Assembly: GCA_016342495.1 (NCBI GenBank)
Contig: JAEIOG010000046.1
Coordinates: 1 to 37,489 of the forward strand
Reading direction: 5' to 3'
DNA: 37,489 nt
Source: Phycisphaerae bacterium
GTDB taxonomy: Bacteria; Planctomycetota; Phycisphaerae; Sedimentisphaerales; SM23-30
Each line of letters starts with the position of its first letter. Within the stretch, counting starts at the first letter, position 1. Positions 27,801 to 35,281 of this stretch are shown here, in pieces. The position numbers and the translations under genes are program-made. The notes beneath the pieces were generated by a model that was given only the letters and a program-made list of their open reading frames with translations, had not been told where the DNA came from and made no database searches.

Positions 27801-29561
27801 AATCTCAGCATCAGCACTGATAATATTTATCTATTCGATGTCATGCCGGCAATCGACGAAAATGGAGTCATAACATTTACCCCTACCGCAAATATTTATG
27901 GTTCTGCAACTTTGACTGTCAGTATCAGTGATGATGGCGGCACAGCAAATGGGGGCATAAACATCGGCAATACTGAAACCCTGCGTTTGAATATCGGCAG
28001 TGTCAACGATGGTCCCGTTTCAGTTAATCCTGAAAATATTTCAACTATTGAAGATATACCAGTAGCTATTACACCATTTACGGTTTATGATGTCGATGCT
28101 TATGATGACCCTATCAGGATTACACTAGAAGTTGCCAACGGTACATTGAACTTTTCCACCATGTTAGCTCCGATTGTTGATATTAACGCCGCTTTAGCTG
28201 GATTAACATATACGCCCAATTCTGAATTCCATGGTATTGACACCATGCTAATCTGGCTGGACGACCTGGCTTATAGCTCTGGCAGTCCTTTGACTGGTGT
28301 TTTCACGACATCTATTATCGTTGCCGAAGTTAATGATCCGCCGGAGATAATTATTAACGCTATGCCAATAGATCCTAATCAACCAGCGGGCAATGGCCTG
28401 ATTGTTGGCCAACCGGTCAGCAATACCGATGGACAGATAAGCTATGAAATACCCACAATTGATATTGATAGCAACGATGTAGATATTAATTTCTACCTTG
28501 ATATCGACAAAGATGGAATCATAACCGAAACCGATATTGAGCTGACATCACAACAAATTGACGATACTTATACAATAAATATTGTCGATGCGGTAATGAC
28601 TGACGACGTTATCGATTATGGCTGGCATGATGTTTATCTTATCCCAGTCGATGAACAGGGCCAAGAAGGTGATTCTATCCAGACCACCATACTTGTACCA
28701 AACCGCATGGAATGCACCAGAAGAAATCCAATCACTTATATTGACTCCAACAATAACCCTGTGACCATAAAAGTAAATGGCAATAATACTCTGGAAGTTC
28801 TGCTGCCTGGTGATATTGATGAAGGCATAGACTGCTATAGCATATTTACCAATGACGCTGAAAAAGCATCTATTACAATCAAAGGGAAAGACCGTAAAGA
28901 AATCATCAATTTTGGCAGTATTGATATTAACGGCGACTTCCGCAAAATCAACGCGCCTATGCTCAATGTCAATGGCTCGATAACTATCGACTCGGAAACC
29001 CTAAAATCAATAAAAATCGATTCCTTTAATGGTCTTGACATTGGCCCAACCATCAAACCCGTTAAAATAAAGGCTAAAGGTCTGGAAGATGCCCAAATCA
29101 ATATCGAAGGTACCGTAACACTTTATGCCACCAACTTTATCAACTGCACCATTACAGCTGATAATATTAAATCTATGAAAGCTGACCGCATCGACAACAC
29201 TACCATTAAATCGCCATTCATTAAAAAGATCGATGTTAAATATGGTATAAGCAATAGCACAATTCTTGCTGGCACCGAAGCCATCCCGGCAAACAATGCT
29301 GGCTTTGCGGATATTAGCTATATTGGCAAAATCTCCAGCAAAAACAAAGAAATGATCAGTTTTAACAATACTATCGCAGCGAAAAATATCGATAAATTAT
29401 TAATTAATTTACCCGCGAACTCAACCATGACTGGTCAAATCTATTGCGATTTCATGAAGAGCTTCAGCTTAAAAGCCTTAGATACAAAAATATCACACAA
29501 AAACCTTGATGCCATCGAAATATTAAATGATTTCGACGAACTTTTACTAAATATTTTGTAA
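18858..29561 (+). CDS. Giant secreted repeat protein with LEPR-XLL-type motif (3567 residues)
   Basis: A very basic N-terminus (residues 1-22) precedes LETLESRTLL (25-34), a variant of the LEPR-XLL motif that marks exported proteins in planctomycetes. GLUG-like repeats follow (about 100-280; FVGLFGSVNNATIQNI, ending YPYL), then a LamG/concanavalin-like domain (about 289-457; GYWRFDEGTGTTAYD). Next come about 24 copies of a 70-90-residue beta unit with consensus Y.K.G.Q.I..L.YY.L.LS..G.KT, up to about residue 2270. About six copies of a different roughly 70-residue unit follow (GTVIYS...H.PGKF.G.Y.LTVDGANTVTL). Then come cadherin/VCBS-like domains (VNDAPSF, VNDPPEI; about 2830-3160), an EF-hand-like DIDKDGIITETD, and a C-terminal beta-helix-like segment. 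It is probably a cell-surface adhesin or fibre. No autotransporter barrel or sorting signal is recognised. Confidence 0.92.
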   Translation: MNENFRKLRKKLRQKRQSNSPKLQLETLESRTLLMAGGPGTVLGNAWLVQSYADLKAIGTGGYDLDECYKLDADINASASISENGSLGFGPIAADTDSVTGGFQGTEFTGIFDGQGHVISGLQINRPTEDFVGLFGSVNNATIQNIRIEASSVNGDSNVGSFIGASSNNSIFANLATTAIVSGNSNTGGIIGTLFDSTLDNSFAAGIINGDNAVIGSLGGTATADNCFYDSDTTGTADGNATGKTTAQMRTKSTFTGAGWDFGSDWSINQGNTYPYLQGADQNLMAAPGECINFNGSNEYITVGDTNTNIKTIEFWIYPQNLNDGILNLNAGQQIYIAGDAIDASDLTAPTVYVNGVSTTALTRNTWQHVAITTDTDVDLSNFDIGRAVTNEFGGYLDEVRVWTNARTQDQIRENMANYAAPASANLGGYWRFDEGTGTTAYDLTGNGHHGSFVNMGDTDRIAATTSFSVWEGDVSTNPATAGNWSMGSVPNSSISVCIAASDSTPALTGGFAVEDLIIQTGANFNGNGQTLQIKNNAYNFSTFTHGNGTVDYISSNDQIVMAADYYNLTFSNAGTNTLNGDIGIANALTISGGSFAHNNKIVDYNASGNQNITNTTYYDLTVSGSGTKTYTAGIIGNDLAINDAVTFDANAALTTGNDLIFDSTGRLLVGQTLTIGNALTAGNGTIEFDKAGDQNINNLSYKNLAIGGSGNKTLSADLTLNGTFSITNGSTAILIDGGADRIVDFQQAVNTNGGDGGVNFTGANSSITYSRSGSQDIIDGTYNHFVITGTGTSGTPITKLWQGGTTNINGNFTLGGAYNTVLEDAVICTINFNDAVDDASDTSGFGFATSGTTVTYAYTGDEDIIDGTYRQLTINSTGNKTWAPGMSYTKETFNLSNATIIDNGSTSDLYLQGDVNYISGSINYTNATSTVFYDRDGTQDIIPGVYTELFIVGNNTKTLQGNVTVNNKLEGSEAGSTISDNSVARTFTINGVVSGYSGSYKDNTAFDMQASIVEYNDPADGSFILGGQYKDIALGGNSYKYLHNAVVVAGDISIGGTETFDYYANPASVEYEKAGNQSIVEGTYGSLILSASGNKTLSGDVIIRDGSITVNGTAAFVHNNKNVEYYGYTNTNTQTVTDLTYYDLTLSTRSGSYASTKNIAAFTIENDLVINEITTVNADMALAVGNDLTFTGAAGGNLVIDDTFSIGGTFTAGSGTVTYNKAGDQAINDWAYNNLTTAVSGTKTYTAGAIARDLTINASSIFDANAGLSVGRNINFQNNSGYLLIGESLAVTGSVDTAAGTINYDKNGAQNIAALDYHNLTLSTAGVKTAAGDIGIAGALTIIPTASFGHNNQTVAYNDADDQNIINATYHNLTVSGGDTKTYTGGTIVNNITIEDDTTLDANAALTAVNIIFAANNTANADGTLLVGETLDATTLTKGIGTVHYDKANVQTIDNLDYYNLELSGNAVKTYTAGTIANDLIINGSTTLDANAALSVGNDLTFSANGTALINDSLAIAGTFNTGTGTINYDKNGAQNIAALSYYNITISTAGNKTLAGDIAVAGSFGTGGTANFVHDGNSVDYNKAGDQTIASLTYNDLIVSGSGTKTYNTGAIENDLIIQDSCIFDATGNLTIGNDLTFTDDGELQFAGNLSVGNGLTSGTGTIYYVQNNDQLIADLNYYNIVLDGSGNKTLANDITVSGAMTIGGTATLVHNNKSVTYDGTAQTITDAAYYDLIVSNGNTKTFNAGDITHDLIIEGATIFDANSDLDVNNLTFTANGTLLAGAGLNISNTFTKGSGTVNYDQNGDQTIQQGDYYNLTLSTAGVKTAEGSISTENIFTISAGSFAHNNKQFTYNGPANRDVTATTYYDLILSGGEKDMPAGNVTVANNFNANSQTVDMTANGTLILSGTTTNFTSLTTGTGTIQYNKNGNQNIAALTYYDLDLSGGGTKTLAGDTTVNNVLTTDVGVSLDGSSRSLTINESWTNNGTFTANTSTVDYNKNGNQDIVDVTYYNLDLSTGGTKTLAGNIAVQNALTTDPGVTLAASDKTMMLAGTWSNNGTFAADTSTVDYNKNGNQNIVGISYYNLDLSTGGTKTLANNVTVENILTNDAAVTLDSSNKTLTIGDVWTNNGTFTANAGTVLYNKNGNQNVAAVNYNNLTLSTAGNKTLAGNIGIADTLTINAPAVLVHNSKAVSYNGSSDQDITAAAYYDLNLSGSNTKSHVAGTSIANNLSIANNTVFTANAALEVGNTLTISGASSQMDLNSQTLTLNGTANLTGSVTGDGVITYANNASHDGSKFSGTYDMLIDGAYTVSLAADSTIDTLTINNAGGDLALNSKVVTFESGPSLTGDVSGNGTVIYATTAVHEPGKFSGIYNLTVDGANTVTLAGNTIIETLTVNNAAGKLAINDKAIILNSPPSLTGTVIDDGTIIYSTTTSHNPGKFTGAYNLTVNGNETVTLADDTSVNTLTINNANGRVALNDNALTLNAAPAITGAVSGDGTVIYSITATHDPGKFTGIYSLTVDGANTVTLGALTSVDLLTINHINGRLDAAADIKMAQTPTLTGRIINASDIYYTGDANHDHSQIDGSYNLYAQNAATVTLVNDADIVSLTATDAGTSIDIDTYSLTVNDTINLGDGILTGTGTLHYISENDLDGTNITGEINLSIEPAGDKTVTLSGPLDIADLVIATGDTLDADGYDINLSGDWSNNGTFVHGNNTVTFDGNNQSINASNTFYNFNKTTDVADVLTFEAGQTQTIENTLTLTGATGQTLSLHSSIDNTQWQIDPQGTFNHGNLNIKDSNNISGADIYVREEEYLDEGNNTNWVFNAIPTSGNSNVTTFEEQSYTIKADDLVFADENSFDSLTQIKITAISASGNLKLNNINLDIDDEVTIDQINNSQFVFVPHENANGYGINAFSYLVHDNTEYSVETGLVEIDIIPVNDAPSFTPGDDIDIFEDNGPFSLMWASNIDKGAPNEILQNINLSISTDNIYLFDVMPAIDENGVITFTPTANIYGSATLTVSISDDGGTANGGINIGNTETLRLNIGSVNDGPVSVNPENISTIEDIPVAITPFTVYDVDAYDDPIRITLEVANGTLNFSTMLAPIVDINAALAGLTYTPNSEFHGIDTMLIWLDDLAYSSGSPLTGVFTTSIIVAEVNDPPEIIINAMPIDPNQPAGNGLIVGQPVSNTDGQISYEIPTIDIDSNDVDINFYLDIDKDGIITETDIELTSQQIDDTYTINIVDAVMTDDVIDYGWHDVYLIPVDEQGQEGDSIQTTILVPNRMECTRRNPITYIDSNNNPVTIKVNGNNTLEVLLPGDIDEGIDCYSIFTNDAEKASITIKGKDRKEIINFGSIDINGDFRKINAPMLNVNGSITIDSETLKSIKIDSFNGLDIGPTIKPVKIKAKGLEDAQINIEGTVTLYATNFINCTITADNIKSMKADRIDNTTIKSPFIKKIDVKYGISNSTILAGTEAIPANNAGFADISYIGKISSKNKEMISFNNTIAAKNIDKLLINLPANSTMTGQIYCDFMKSFSLKALDTKISHKNLDAIEILNDFDELLLNIL
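24633..25303 (+). repeat. Exact 216-bp-period coding tandem repeat
   Basis: The segment TATAAYAAAAATGG.AATCAG recurs at 24633, 24849, 25065 and 25281, each exactly 216 bases (72 codons) apart. The flanking TTATTATAATCT.GATTTGTCAACAGG.GGGAC is almost identical between the second and third copies. Elsewhere in the gene the unit length varies and nucleotide identity is much lower. This points to recent tandem amplification of one 72-residue unit. Confidence 0.8.
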
Positions 29562-29588
29562 CATTTAAATAAATCAAGCAATCTGCTG

Positions 29589-30890
29589 TTACTTTGGCAG
29601 ACATAATTGAATATTTTCACTTGTATTATTGCAATCAATCAGCCAACTATTTGCCATTAACACAAAATCCTGTAAATCACAAACACAGTCATCGTTAAGA
29701 TCGCCTGTCAACTGGTAATCACAGGTAATCAGAAGCGTATTACCTTCGAGGGCATCCCAGGTATCAAAATAATCTTTGCCGAAATCATAGAGTTTTATAT
29801 CAATAGTCAACTGGGCTAATCTGCCCTGCTCAAGTGCATTTAAGACCTGGGCAAGCGGTTGATATCCAGATGCTATAACTGACTGACTCCAGGTCACATT
29901 ACTGATATTCAATGTTTTAATTGTAACCATTCGAGCCAATTCAGATATTGAATTTAACTCGGATAAGTCTGCGTTTGATAAATCAAATTCATCCAGGTCC
30001 GGATTAGCGACCAAACCATCATTGTGCCCGCCATACCAATTGCCTGCAACTAATACGGTAAGAGTATCGCCACTAAGTTTCGAATAACTTAAATCCACTT
30101 TAGTGATATAACTATTAATTGCGTTAAAATCTTTCAAATGGTTCAGCTCAGCATTTTTAAGATTCAGATTTTGAATATGATTGTGGGAAAGTGCAAGTGA
30201 TTCAAGATTAGGAAAACCTGAAAAAATACCCTCTGCGACTTCACCAATATCACTATAAACCAAACTCAGGTGTTTTAACTTATGAAGTTCATCAAAAACA
30301 CCAGCATTCACTTTAGATATCTGATTTTGGCCTAGATAAAGATATGCTAAATTGCCCAAGCCAGCAAAACTCCCCGAGGCAATACTACTTATATTATTGC
30401 GACTTAACATTAAATTCTCAAGATTAATCAATCCCACAAAAGCACCTGGTTGAATCACTTGAATATCATTATCATCAATTATTAAAGTATTAAGTTTCCC
30501 CAAACCCGCAAAGGTATTTGCTCCGATACTGGTTAGCTCATTGTCTCCCAGCATTAATACCTCAAGATCACGCATTTCAGCAAAACTGTTAGCACCAATG
30601 CCAGCAATCTGATTGCCCTGCAAAAAAAGTACACGCAGCTTATTCAAACCAGCAAAACTGCCTGCATCTATGCTTATCAATTGGTTATCATATAAATAAA
30701 GCACCTCTAATTCAGTGTATACATTCAATCCTTCAAGGTTGCTTATACCCTGTCCGCTGGCATCGGCGTCTTTGGCATCTAACGGCAAGCCTGACTGACT
30801 GGCCCACTGTCCAAATGAATAGCCATAAGCCTGAGTGTCTGCAAATATCGCTACAAATACAATTATAATTATTAACATTAACCTGTTCAT
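29589..30890 (-). CDS. Secreted leucine-rich-repeat protein with C-terminal dockerin-like segment
   Basis: The 433-residue product has a signal peptide (residues 1-24, ADTQAYGYS). At least eight 24-residue leucine-rich repeats follow, of the F.GL..L..L.L..N.I..I..G type (about 55-245), a form common in animal extracellular LRR proteins. An irregular region follows, then a C-terminal segment GDLNDDCVCDLQDF (about 394-407). That Asp/Asn-rich calcium-loop pattern plus MANSWL is the dockerin-like ending frequent in Phycisphaerae surface proteins. AGGAGATAAG supports the ATG. The gene lies 214 bases downstream of the prepilin-like gene on the same strand. A role in surface protein-protein contacts is inferred. 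Confidence 0.88.
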   Translation of the reverse strand: MNRLMLIIIIVFVAIFADTQAYGYSFGQWASQSGLPLDAKDADASGQGISNLEGLNVYTELEVLYLYDNQLISIDAGSFAGLNKLRVLFLQGNQIAGIGANSFAEMRDLEVLMLGDNELTSIGANTFAGLGKLNTLIIDDNDIQVIQPGAFVGLINLENLMLSRNNISSIASGSFAGLGNLAYLYLGQNQISKVNAGVFDELHKLKHLSLVYSDIGEVAEGIFSGFPNLESLALSHNHIQNLNLKNAELNHLKDFNAINSYITKVDLSYSKLSGDTLTVLVAGNWYGGHNDGLVANPDLDEFDLSNADLSELNSISELARMVTIKTLNISNVTWSQSVIASGYQPLAQVLNALEQGRLAQLTIDIKLYDFGKDYFDTWDALEGNTLLITCDYQLTGDLNDDCVCDLQDFVLMANSWLIDCNNTSENIQLCLPK

Positions 30891-30967
30891 AACTTATCTC
30901 CTGTTTTTGTTGTTAAATATTCGTGAAATTATGGTGATTAAAGAATCTTAGGATTAAGCAATAATCT

Positions 30968-31020
30968 GCGTTTTTTAGCTGGGCGCTGCCGCTACCAGCT
31001 TTTTGTTGGCTAACTAACGC
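30968..31020 (-). other. Structured element in the leader of the LRR gene
   Basis: An inner 6-bp stem (AGCTGG 30977-30982 with CCAGCT 30995-31000) sits inside an outer GCGTT/AACGC pairing (30968-30972 with 31016-31020). The element lies 78-130 bases before the LRR start. No T-run follows on the minus strand, so it is not a plain terminator of the upstream gene. It matches no riboswitch class that I recognise and may be a repeat. Confidence 0.35.
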
Positions 31021-31104
31021 CGTTTGCTTCATGTGGCTAAAATTTTACAAATATTCTAAAATCCAGCCAGTTACTAATAATTAATTATCTCAAAACTATA
31101 TAGT

Positions 31105-31800
31105 CTAATTAATACTTAAATATTTACGCCATCGACTTTCAAAATCTTCTGGTTCTTTAGAAACATGTCCGTCAACCCAAACGATATTCGCTGTACCATA
31201 GGGTTTTCCCCGGCGAATTCTATGCCAACGTGATTTTGTCGGATCCGGCAGTGAAGCCGGGGCAATTGCCGGGTCAAAATTAATATCACCAATTATAACC
31301 CATTTTTCATGACACATGAAATGATGAGTAGTTGCAGGGTTCTTAACGGCTGTGAGTTTGACATTACCTGTCAATGTTATCAAATCATTACCAACCGGCC
31401 TGTTATCCTTTAAGGCCAAACTGCCATTAATTCCATAAGATATAATATCTGGCGGGTTCAAACCAAAAAACTTTTCTTTGGCCGCTAACGGACAGACATA
31501 AAGATTATTTTTTTGCTGTTTAGTAAATTGCGCGCCCGGGCTATAAGCATTTTTAAGATCAACATTGGTTATTTTCGCTAAGGCTTCATCTGCATACCAT
31601 GTCGATGACAGTGACCAGTCATCATGTTCATAGCTCCAGGTCCAGGCAGCTAATCCAATCTGTTTGAGATTGCTCATATCCACCACATTTTTGCCTTGAT
31701 ACCTGGCCTGATTCAATGCAGGCATTAAAATCGAAATCAAAATGGTGATGATTGCAATAACAGTAAGAAGTTCAATCAGAGTAAAACCTTTATTTTTCAT
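31105..31800 (-). CDS. Prepilin-like protein (type II secretion pseudopilin/DUF1559-type)
   Basis: The 231-residue product begins [20 protein letters not shown], with the prepilin peptidase site between Gly5 and Phe6, followed by one membrane helix. The C-terminus has [12 protein letters not shown], the H-x-x-G/VDGH-type ending of the large planctomycete and verrucomicrobial family of prepilin-like proteins. The start ATG overlaps the last 11 bases of the sigma factor gene, and GAGGGAAAC within that gene provides the ribosome binding site, so translation is probably coupled. It is presumably exported and surface-associated; the actual function of this expanded family is unknown. Confidence 0.93.
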   Translation of the reverse strand: MKNKGFTLIELLTVIAIITILISILMPALNQARYQGKNVVDMSNLKQIGLAAWTWSYEHDDWSLSSTWYADEALAKITNVDLKNAYSPGAQFTKQQKNNLYVCPLAAKEKFFGLNPPDIISYGINGSLALKDNRPVGNDLITLTGNVKLTAVKNPATTHHFMCHEKWVIIGDINFDPAIAPASLPDPTKSRWHRIRRGKPYGTANIVWVDGHVSKEPEDFESRWRKYLSIN

Positions 31801-33097
31801 AACCGTTTCCCTCGCTTTTTGATTTTATTCTGGCATGCAATTGATGCAGTTCAAAATCATCTTTTATACTGCCTGCCACTGGCCCAACAAGTTTTATTAT
31901 TCTGGGTTCAAACTTAATTTCATATTGCGACAGATCAAATTTGCATGTTACAGGATAATTAAGAACCGCTGACCCCTGGCCCCGGCCAACCTTCGGCGAT
32001 TGAGCAAGGCCAAGATAAAGCTCATTTTCAGCTTCATCACATAGATAAACTTCGACTGCTTCACCGTCAGGACCTAATTCCGTAATGAAAATATCGAAAT
32101 CCGGTCCATTTGTTATTATACCAGGGAAAAGAAATCCTATGCTTTCACCCGGTTCAATAATAATATCTAATATTTCATAATTTTTGGTAGCAAAATACTG
32201 ATCCATATTTTCTATATTATCCAAGCTGGCATAGTTCCTACTGGATGAATGTCTGTCGTGATTGGACTTGATTGAAACCAGCTGACTTGGAACAGTTATT
32301 TTTGTTTCATATTCTTCAGCAGTAAATATACCTGCAAACTTGTCATATATATGACCAACAGGACTAAGCAACACAAGTATGACAGTCGAAACCGCCAATA
32401 AAGGTAAGCCTGAACCAATAGCAACTGCAACAGGCGATACCGACAAAGTTTGACTTGCAATAACAGGGAAGTTACTACCGGCCTTAGCATTGCTAGTTAA
32501 TTTACCAAATATCGCTAAAGCAGGCAGTAGCATCGATTTATTAAAGCCGCCGATTTTAAGCTGCTTTTTAAGGCATTGTTTAGCTTTATAAAACCGAACC
32601 TTGGCAGCCATCTGTGAACATCCTAATACCTTAGAAATATCCTTATAAGAAAGATTTTGATAAACTCTTAATATTATAATCTGACGATGTATTTCTTTAA
32701 TTGAATCCATCGCGATTGCAATTGTATCGGATAATTCCTGGTATATTAATTTCGTCAGAACATTTTTAGTATTTTTGCACAAATAATTATCAGGCATATC
32801 TTCCTGAACTGTTTCAAGCTTTTTCCTGTCCCTGAAATGCATTTGCACATTGCCTTGCGCTGTTCGATATATCCATGCCTTAAATCCCTCTGGATTACGG
32901 ATTGCATTGATATTCTCAAAAGTTTTCAATACCGTTTCCTGAGTTATATCTTCAGCTGCCTGCCAGTCATGCAGCATGCGATAGACATAAGGACCAATAT
33001 CAGACTGGATTTTAATCGCCAGCCTGTCGCGACTGAGATTATTTCCATTTTGAGATTCGATAAGCAAATTTTCATAATCATATTCTGTCAAAATCAT
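31790..33097 (-). CDS. ECF sigma factor with membrane-anchored C-terminal extension
   Basis: The 435-residue protein has an ECF sigma region 2 (about 25-95; [17 protein letters not shown]) and region 4 (about 120-180; [20 protein letters not shown]). After these, a hydrophobic segment (about 222-246; [20 protein letters not shown]) predicts one membrane helix, and roughly 190 further residues would lie outside the cytoplasm. ECF factors are normally under 200 residues, so the extension more than doubles the length. It could act as a built-in sensor or anti-sigma domain. No separate anti-sigma gene is adjacent. AGAGGCTATT precedes the ATG. The stop overlaps the start of the prepilin-like gene by 11 bases. 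Confidence 0.9.
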   Translation of the reverse strand: MILTEYDYENLLIESQNGNNLSRDRLAIKIQSDIGPYVYRMLHDWQAAEDITQETVLKTFENINAIRNPEGFKAWIYRTAQGNVQMHFRDRKKLETVQEDMPDNYLCKNTKNVLTKLIYQELSDTIAIAMDSIKEIHRQIIILRVYQNLSYKDISKVLGCSQMAAKVRFYKAKQCLKKQLKIGGFNKSMLLPALAIFGKLTSNAKAGSNFPVIASQTLSVSPVAVAIGSGLPLLAVSTVILVLLSPVGHIYDKFAGIFTAEEYETKITVPSQLVSIKSNHDRHSSSRNYASLDNIENMDQYFATKNYEILDIIIEPGESIGFLFPGIITNGPDFDIFITELGPDGEAVEVYLCDEAENELYLGLAQSPKVGRGQGSAVLNYPVTCKFDLSQYEIKFEPRIIKLVGPVAGSIKDDFELHQLHARIKSKSEGNGYEK

Positions 33098-33638
33098 AAT
33101 AGCCTCTATAAGCTAAGTGCAGTTTTCAAGAAAAGGTTAGCAAAAAAATCTCAATATTATCATTTTTTTCTTTATTGACGTAATTCCACTAAAATCCAAC
33201 CCCGCAAAGAAAGAAAATATCTGATACTAACTCTATTTTACAGTAAGCATTAGATCTGCCAAAGGCAAATATAAAAAGTATCGCTAAGCTGGCAAGCCCT
33301 GATTAAGCCATAAAAAATCTGTTTCATTAAAAAATAATGCTATTTTTAGCAAAATCAGATAAAACTAATTCTTTAAATCAAACATATTTCTATATTACAA
33401 AAAAGATGCTACCGTCTTTTATCCCAAAGAGTTACAGCTTTTGCTATAAGTATTGTATCTACAAACAAATACAGTGAAAACTCCTCTGTCTGTTTTTCAG
33501 GTCAATTCCCGCAAAACTATCCTTGACCAGTTTCAATTATTTGTTATCATCCACAAACAATAAAGTGGAAAATATTGATAAAACAAGGAAATACAGAGCT
33601 TTTACTTTTAGTTTTTAACTTATTTATAAGGTTAGGCA
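33098..33638. other. Divergent intergenic region between sigma factor and iorA
   Basis: This AT-rich, 541-base gap has no open frame that I can support. It holds a candidate iorA promoter (33523-33550) and the 17-base ACTTTTAGTTTTTAACT (33604-33620) shared with the accB-accC gap. No ECF-type promoter could be assigned for the sigma gene. Confidence 0.55.
33523..33550 (+). promoter_or_regulatory. Candidate sigma-70-type promoter for iorAB
   Basis: TTGACC (33523-33528) and TATCAT (33545-33550) are separated by 16 bases; each matches five of six consensus positions. It lies about 90 bases upstream of the iorA start. Confidence 0.5.
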
Positions 33639-35228
33639 ATGAGCACAGAAAGACTTTTATTAAGTGGCAACGAAGCAGTCGCACGGGCATCATTTGATGC
33701 TGGCGTACACCTCGGCACGGGCTATCCGGGCACACCTTCAACTGAAATTCTCGAAAATTTTTCGGCTATTGGCGGCAAAGCCCAATGGGCACCCAATGAA
33801 AAAGTTGCATTGGAAGTCGCCCTCGGGGCGGCATTCGGTGGCGGCAGAGTCATTATGACAACCAAACATGTAGGTCTTAATGTCGCTGCTGACCCATTGT
33901 TTACCGGGGCTTATATCGGTGTAAGCGGTGCTTTGGTTATCGTCGATGCTGATGACCCAGGGATGGCTTCTTCGCAAAATGAACAGGACAACCGCAACTA
34001 CGCAAAAGCTGCGGGCTTGCCAATGCTGGAACCCGCTGATGCTCAGGAAGCTTACGATTTCACTCGTTTAGGCATAGAACTTTCCAGCAAATTCCAGATT
34101 CCTGTGCTGCTGCGTATGACCACCCGAGTCTGTCACAGTCAAACGGTAGTTAACACCCGCGCTGCTGATCAAGATATACCAGTTCCAAATTATATCAAAG
34201 ATATACCATCGAGGGTGATGATCCCCGCTTATGCCCGCCCTGCTCATCGCCGGCTGCGTAAAAAGCTGGCTGAAATAAAAGCTTATAATGAGATGACTAC
34301 TATTAATACCATCATTAAAGGCGACAGCAAACTCGGCATTATCACATCTGGGGTTAGTTATGTCCATGCTCGTGAAGCAGCACCAGATGCCAGTTTCATG
34401 AAAATTTCCATGAGCCATCCACTGCCAACAGATAAAATTAAAGCATTCGCCGAAAGCGTCGACCGCTGTCTTGTTATCGAAGAAGGCGACCCATTCCTGT
34501 TTGAATCTCTTAAAGCTGCTGATATAAATGTTGAAGGTAAAGACCAAATGTATCGCTTTGGCGAACTGAACGTTCCTCGCGTGCAACGTATTATCAACAA
34601 TGATATTTCCGAAGAAGCCACCCCGCCCAAAGGCAAACCTCCGGAGCTATGCCTGGGTTGTCCGCATCGTATCAGTTTTGAATTGCTGCGTGATATGGGC
34701 TGTATCGTCTCTGGCGATATTGGCTGTTACACATTAGGGGTTTTGCCGCCGTTTTCTGCTATGGACACCTGTGTCTGTATGGGAGCAAGTATCACCGCCG
34801 GTCTGGGCCTTCGCCACGTTCTGCCTGAAGAACAGGCACGCAAAGTTGTCAGTGTCTTAGGCGACAGCACATTTATGCATAGCGGCCCGGCGGGCTTGAT
34901 CGAAATGGTTTATAACAAACCCGCTACCGGTCATATTGTCATCATTTTAGACAATTCCATTACCGCCATGACAGGCATGCAGGAACATCCAGGTACTGGC
35001 CGTAAACTGGACCATAGCCCGGCTTATCAGGTAAACTATGAAGATTTATGCAAATCTCTGGCGATTGATAAGGTATTAACTCTGGATCCAAGAAACCAAA
35101 AAGATCTGCTGGAACAAACGCTCAAAGATGCGATGGATTCCAATGATACAACTGTTATTATCTGCCGGGAACCTTGTATTCTGGCAGCCAAAAAAATCAA
35201 GGAATTTGAAAAGAAAAATAAAAGGTAG
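33639..35228 (+). CDS. iorA: IorA, indolepyruvate ferredoxin oxidoreductase alpha subunit, lacking the ferredoxin domain
   Basis: The 529-residue subunit, with IorB, oxidatively decarboxylates aryl-pyruvates (from Trp, Phe, Tyr) to acyl-CoA and reduces ferredoxin; it is cytosolic and oxygen-sensitive. The N-terminal pyrimidine-binding domain shows LLSGNEAVARASFDAGVHLG and GYPGTPSTEI. Next comes LCLGCPHR (about 338), and the thiamine-diphosphate motif begins GDSTFMHSG (about 407) and ends near LDNSITAMTG (about 437). The family usually ends with a two-cluster [4Fe-4S] ferredoxin domain of about 60-70 residues with CxxCxxC motifs. Here the protein ends REPCILAAKKIKEFEKKNKR, so that domain is missing. 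AAGGTTAGG precedes the ATG. iorB follows after 53 bases. Confidence 0.93.
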   Translation: MSTERLLLSGNEAVARASFDAGVHLGTGYPGTPSTEILENFSAIGGKAQWAPNEKVALEVALGAAFGGGRVIMTTKHVGLNVAADPLFTGAYIGVSGALVIVDADDPGMASSQNEQDNRNYAKAAGLPMLEPADAQEAYDFTRLGIELSSKFQIPVLLRMTTRVCHSQTVVNTRAADQDIPVPNYIKDIPSRVMIPAYARPAHRRLRKKLAEIKAYNEMTTINTIIKGDSKLGIITSGVSYVHAREAAPDASFMKISMSHPLPTDKIKAFAESVDRCLVIEEGDPFLFESLKAADINVEGKDQMYRFGELNVPRVQRIINNDISEEATPPKGKPPELCLGCPHRISFELLRDMGCIVSGDIGCYTLGVLPPFSAMDTCVCMGASITAGLGLRHVLPEEQARKVVSVLGDSTFMHSGPAGLIEMVYNKPATGHIVIILDNSITAMTGMQEHPGTGRKLDHSPAYQVNYEDLCKSLAIDKVLTLDPRNQKDLLEQTLKDAMDSNDTTVIICREPCILAAKKIKEFEKKNKR

Positions 35229-35281
35229 AATGGGCTCTGCCCATGGCTGACTAGAATCATAAATTACCAAAGGATTTTATT

